Positions 11,764 through 11,802 of a stretch of DNA of 11,802 nt are shown in pieces. Location of the stretch: positions 1 to 11,802 of the forward strand of contig CAYSZS010000027.1 of assembly GCA_964435575.1 (NCBI GenBank). Direction: 5' to 3'. The number at the start of each line of letters is the position of its first letter. Within the stretch, counting starts at the first letter, position 1. The stretch is from GWB1-39-12 sp964435575. Its GTDB lineage: Bacteria > Patescibacteriota > Microgenomatia > UBA8517. The notes beneath the pieces were generated by a model, which saw only the letters and a list, made by a program, of their open reading frames with translations, was not told where the DNA came from and did no database searches. Made by a program: the position numbers and the translations under genes.

Positions 11764-11802
11764 AAAGTATAGACGAAGGTTCGACTCCTTCCAGGTCCAC
11801 AT

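Larger units (their letters stand above)
11608..11799 (+). tRNA. Interrupted tRNA (tRNA 2) with a tRNA-containing insert in the anticodon loop
   Basis: The 5' half is GGACCTG (11608-11614), TG, GTTC (11617-11620), D-loop AACGGTTA, GAAC (11629-11632), A, anticodon stem ATACT (11634-11638), loop CTTAT (11639-11643). The 3' half is loop AA (11764-11765), AGTAT (11766-11770), variable AGAC, T-arm GAAGG-TTCGACT-CCTTC (11775-11791), CAGGTCC (11792-11798), discriminator A 11799. Acceptor, D, anticodon and T stems are all perfect, so the halves clearly belong together. A 120-nt insert separates them and contains the whole of tRNA 3. Joining at 11643/11764 gives loop CTTATAA (anticodon UAU, Ile). Joining at 11640/11761 gives CTCATAA (CAU, Met or lysidine-type Ile). 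CCA is not encoded. How or whether it is spliced cannot be seen. Confidence 0.8.

Noticed and set aside
11640..11765. Group I self-splicing intron in tRNA 2
   Set aside because: The insert is 120 nt, 72 of them a complete tRNA. The remaining 48 nt cannot hold the P3-P9 core, and no P/Q/R/S-like elements or 3' terminal G at the splice site are seen.
11634..11770. Archaeal bulge-helix-bulge intron
   Set aside because: The exon-insert junction is a nearly continuous helix (ATACT, bulged C, TTATGA) without the two 3-nt bulges separated by 4 bp.
1..11802. CRISPR array
   Set aside because: No regularly spaced direct repeats; the only repeats are the three dispersed palindromes and short promoter motifs.

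Overview
The window (about 40% G+C, no virus or IS hallmarks) looks like a chromosomal segment of a small-genome bacterium, most likely a Candidate Phyla Radiation (Patescibacteria) member and possibly Microgenomates. The grounds are the gene mix (NrdR with a B12-dependent ribonucleotide reductase, a DUF5667-type anchored protein, a membrane-anchored VirD4/HerA-like ATPase, two toxin-antitoxin pairs), short AT-rich intergenic gaps and near-leaderless promoters. The lineage call is inference from style, not from a marker gene.

Layout. 1-70: a hairpin pair, probably the end of an upstream unit. 72-719: CPBP/CAAX-type membrane protease. 789-1462: HigB-like toxin and XRE antitoxin. 1497-2186 (minus): PlsC-like acyltransferase. 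2271-2726: GNAT acetyltransferase. 2838-3317: CYTH-domain triphosphate enzyme. 3385-4014: membrane-anchored DUF5667-like protein. A palindromic intergenic repeat occurs three times in the first 2.3 kb (722-766, 1458-1481, 2208-2252).

4015-8096 is a deoxynucleotide-supply block: nrdR, preceded by two candidate NrdR boxes 32 bp apart; a long imperfect hairpin; nrdJ (adenosylcobalamin-dependent reductase, 898 aa); and a PduO-type cobalamin adenosyltransferase that would make the NrdJ cofactor. 8157-10845 is a two-gene unit: a small proline/charge-rich protein overlapping a 777-aa membrane-anchored P-loop ATPase of the type IV coupling/HerA class. 10895-11526 is a Phd-type antitoxin and a PIN (VapC-like) toxin with a promoter-embedded operator.

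The most unusual part is the last 250 bases. A single extended -10 promoter (11541-11549) precedes three tRNA 5' halves in a row. The third is a complete tRNA (anticodon UAU, 11655-11726). It sits inside the anticodon loop of a second tRNA (5' half from 11608, 3' half ending 11799). That tRNA in turn begins right after an anticodon-loop break in a first tRNA (5' half from 11561) whose 3' half would lie beyond the window. The sequence between the halves of tRNA 2 folds into a fully paired three-way junction that presents the inner tRNA. This nested tRNA-in-tRNA-in-tRNA arrangement is the best candidate for something undescribed.

Most first-of-transcript genes have a TGn-TAnnnT extended -10 ending only 6-12 nt before the start codon, so transcripts should be leaderless or nearly so. 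The one gene clearly internal to an operon (8512) instead has a purine-rich Shine-Dalgarno-like sequence.
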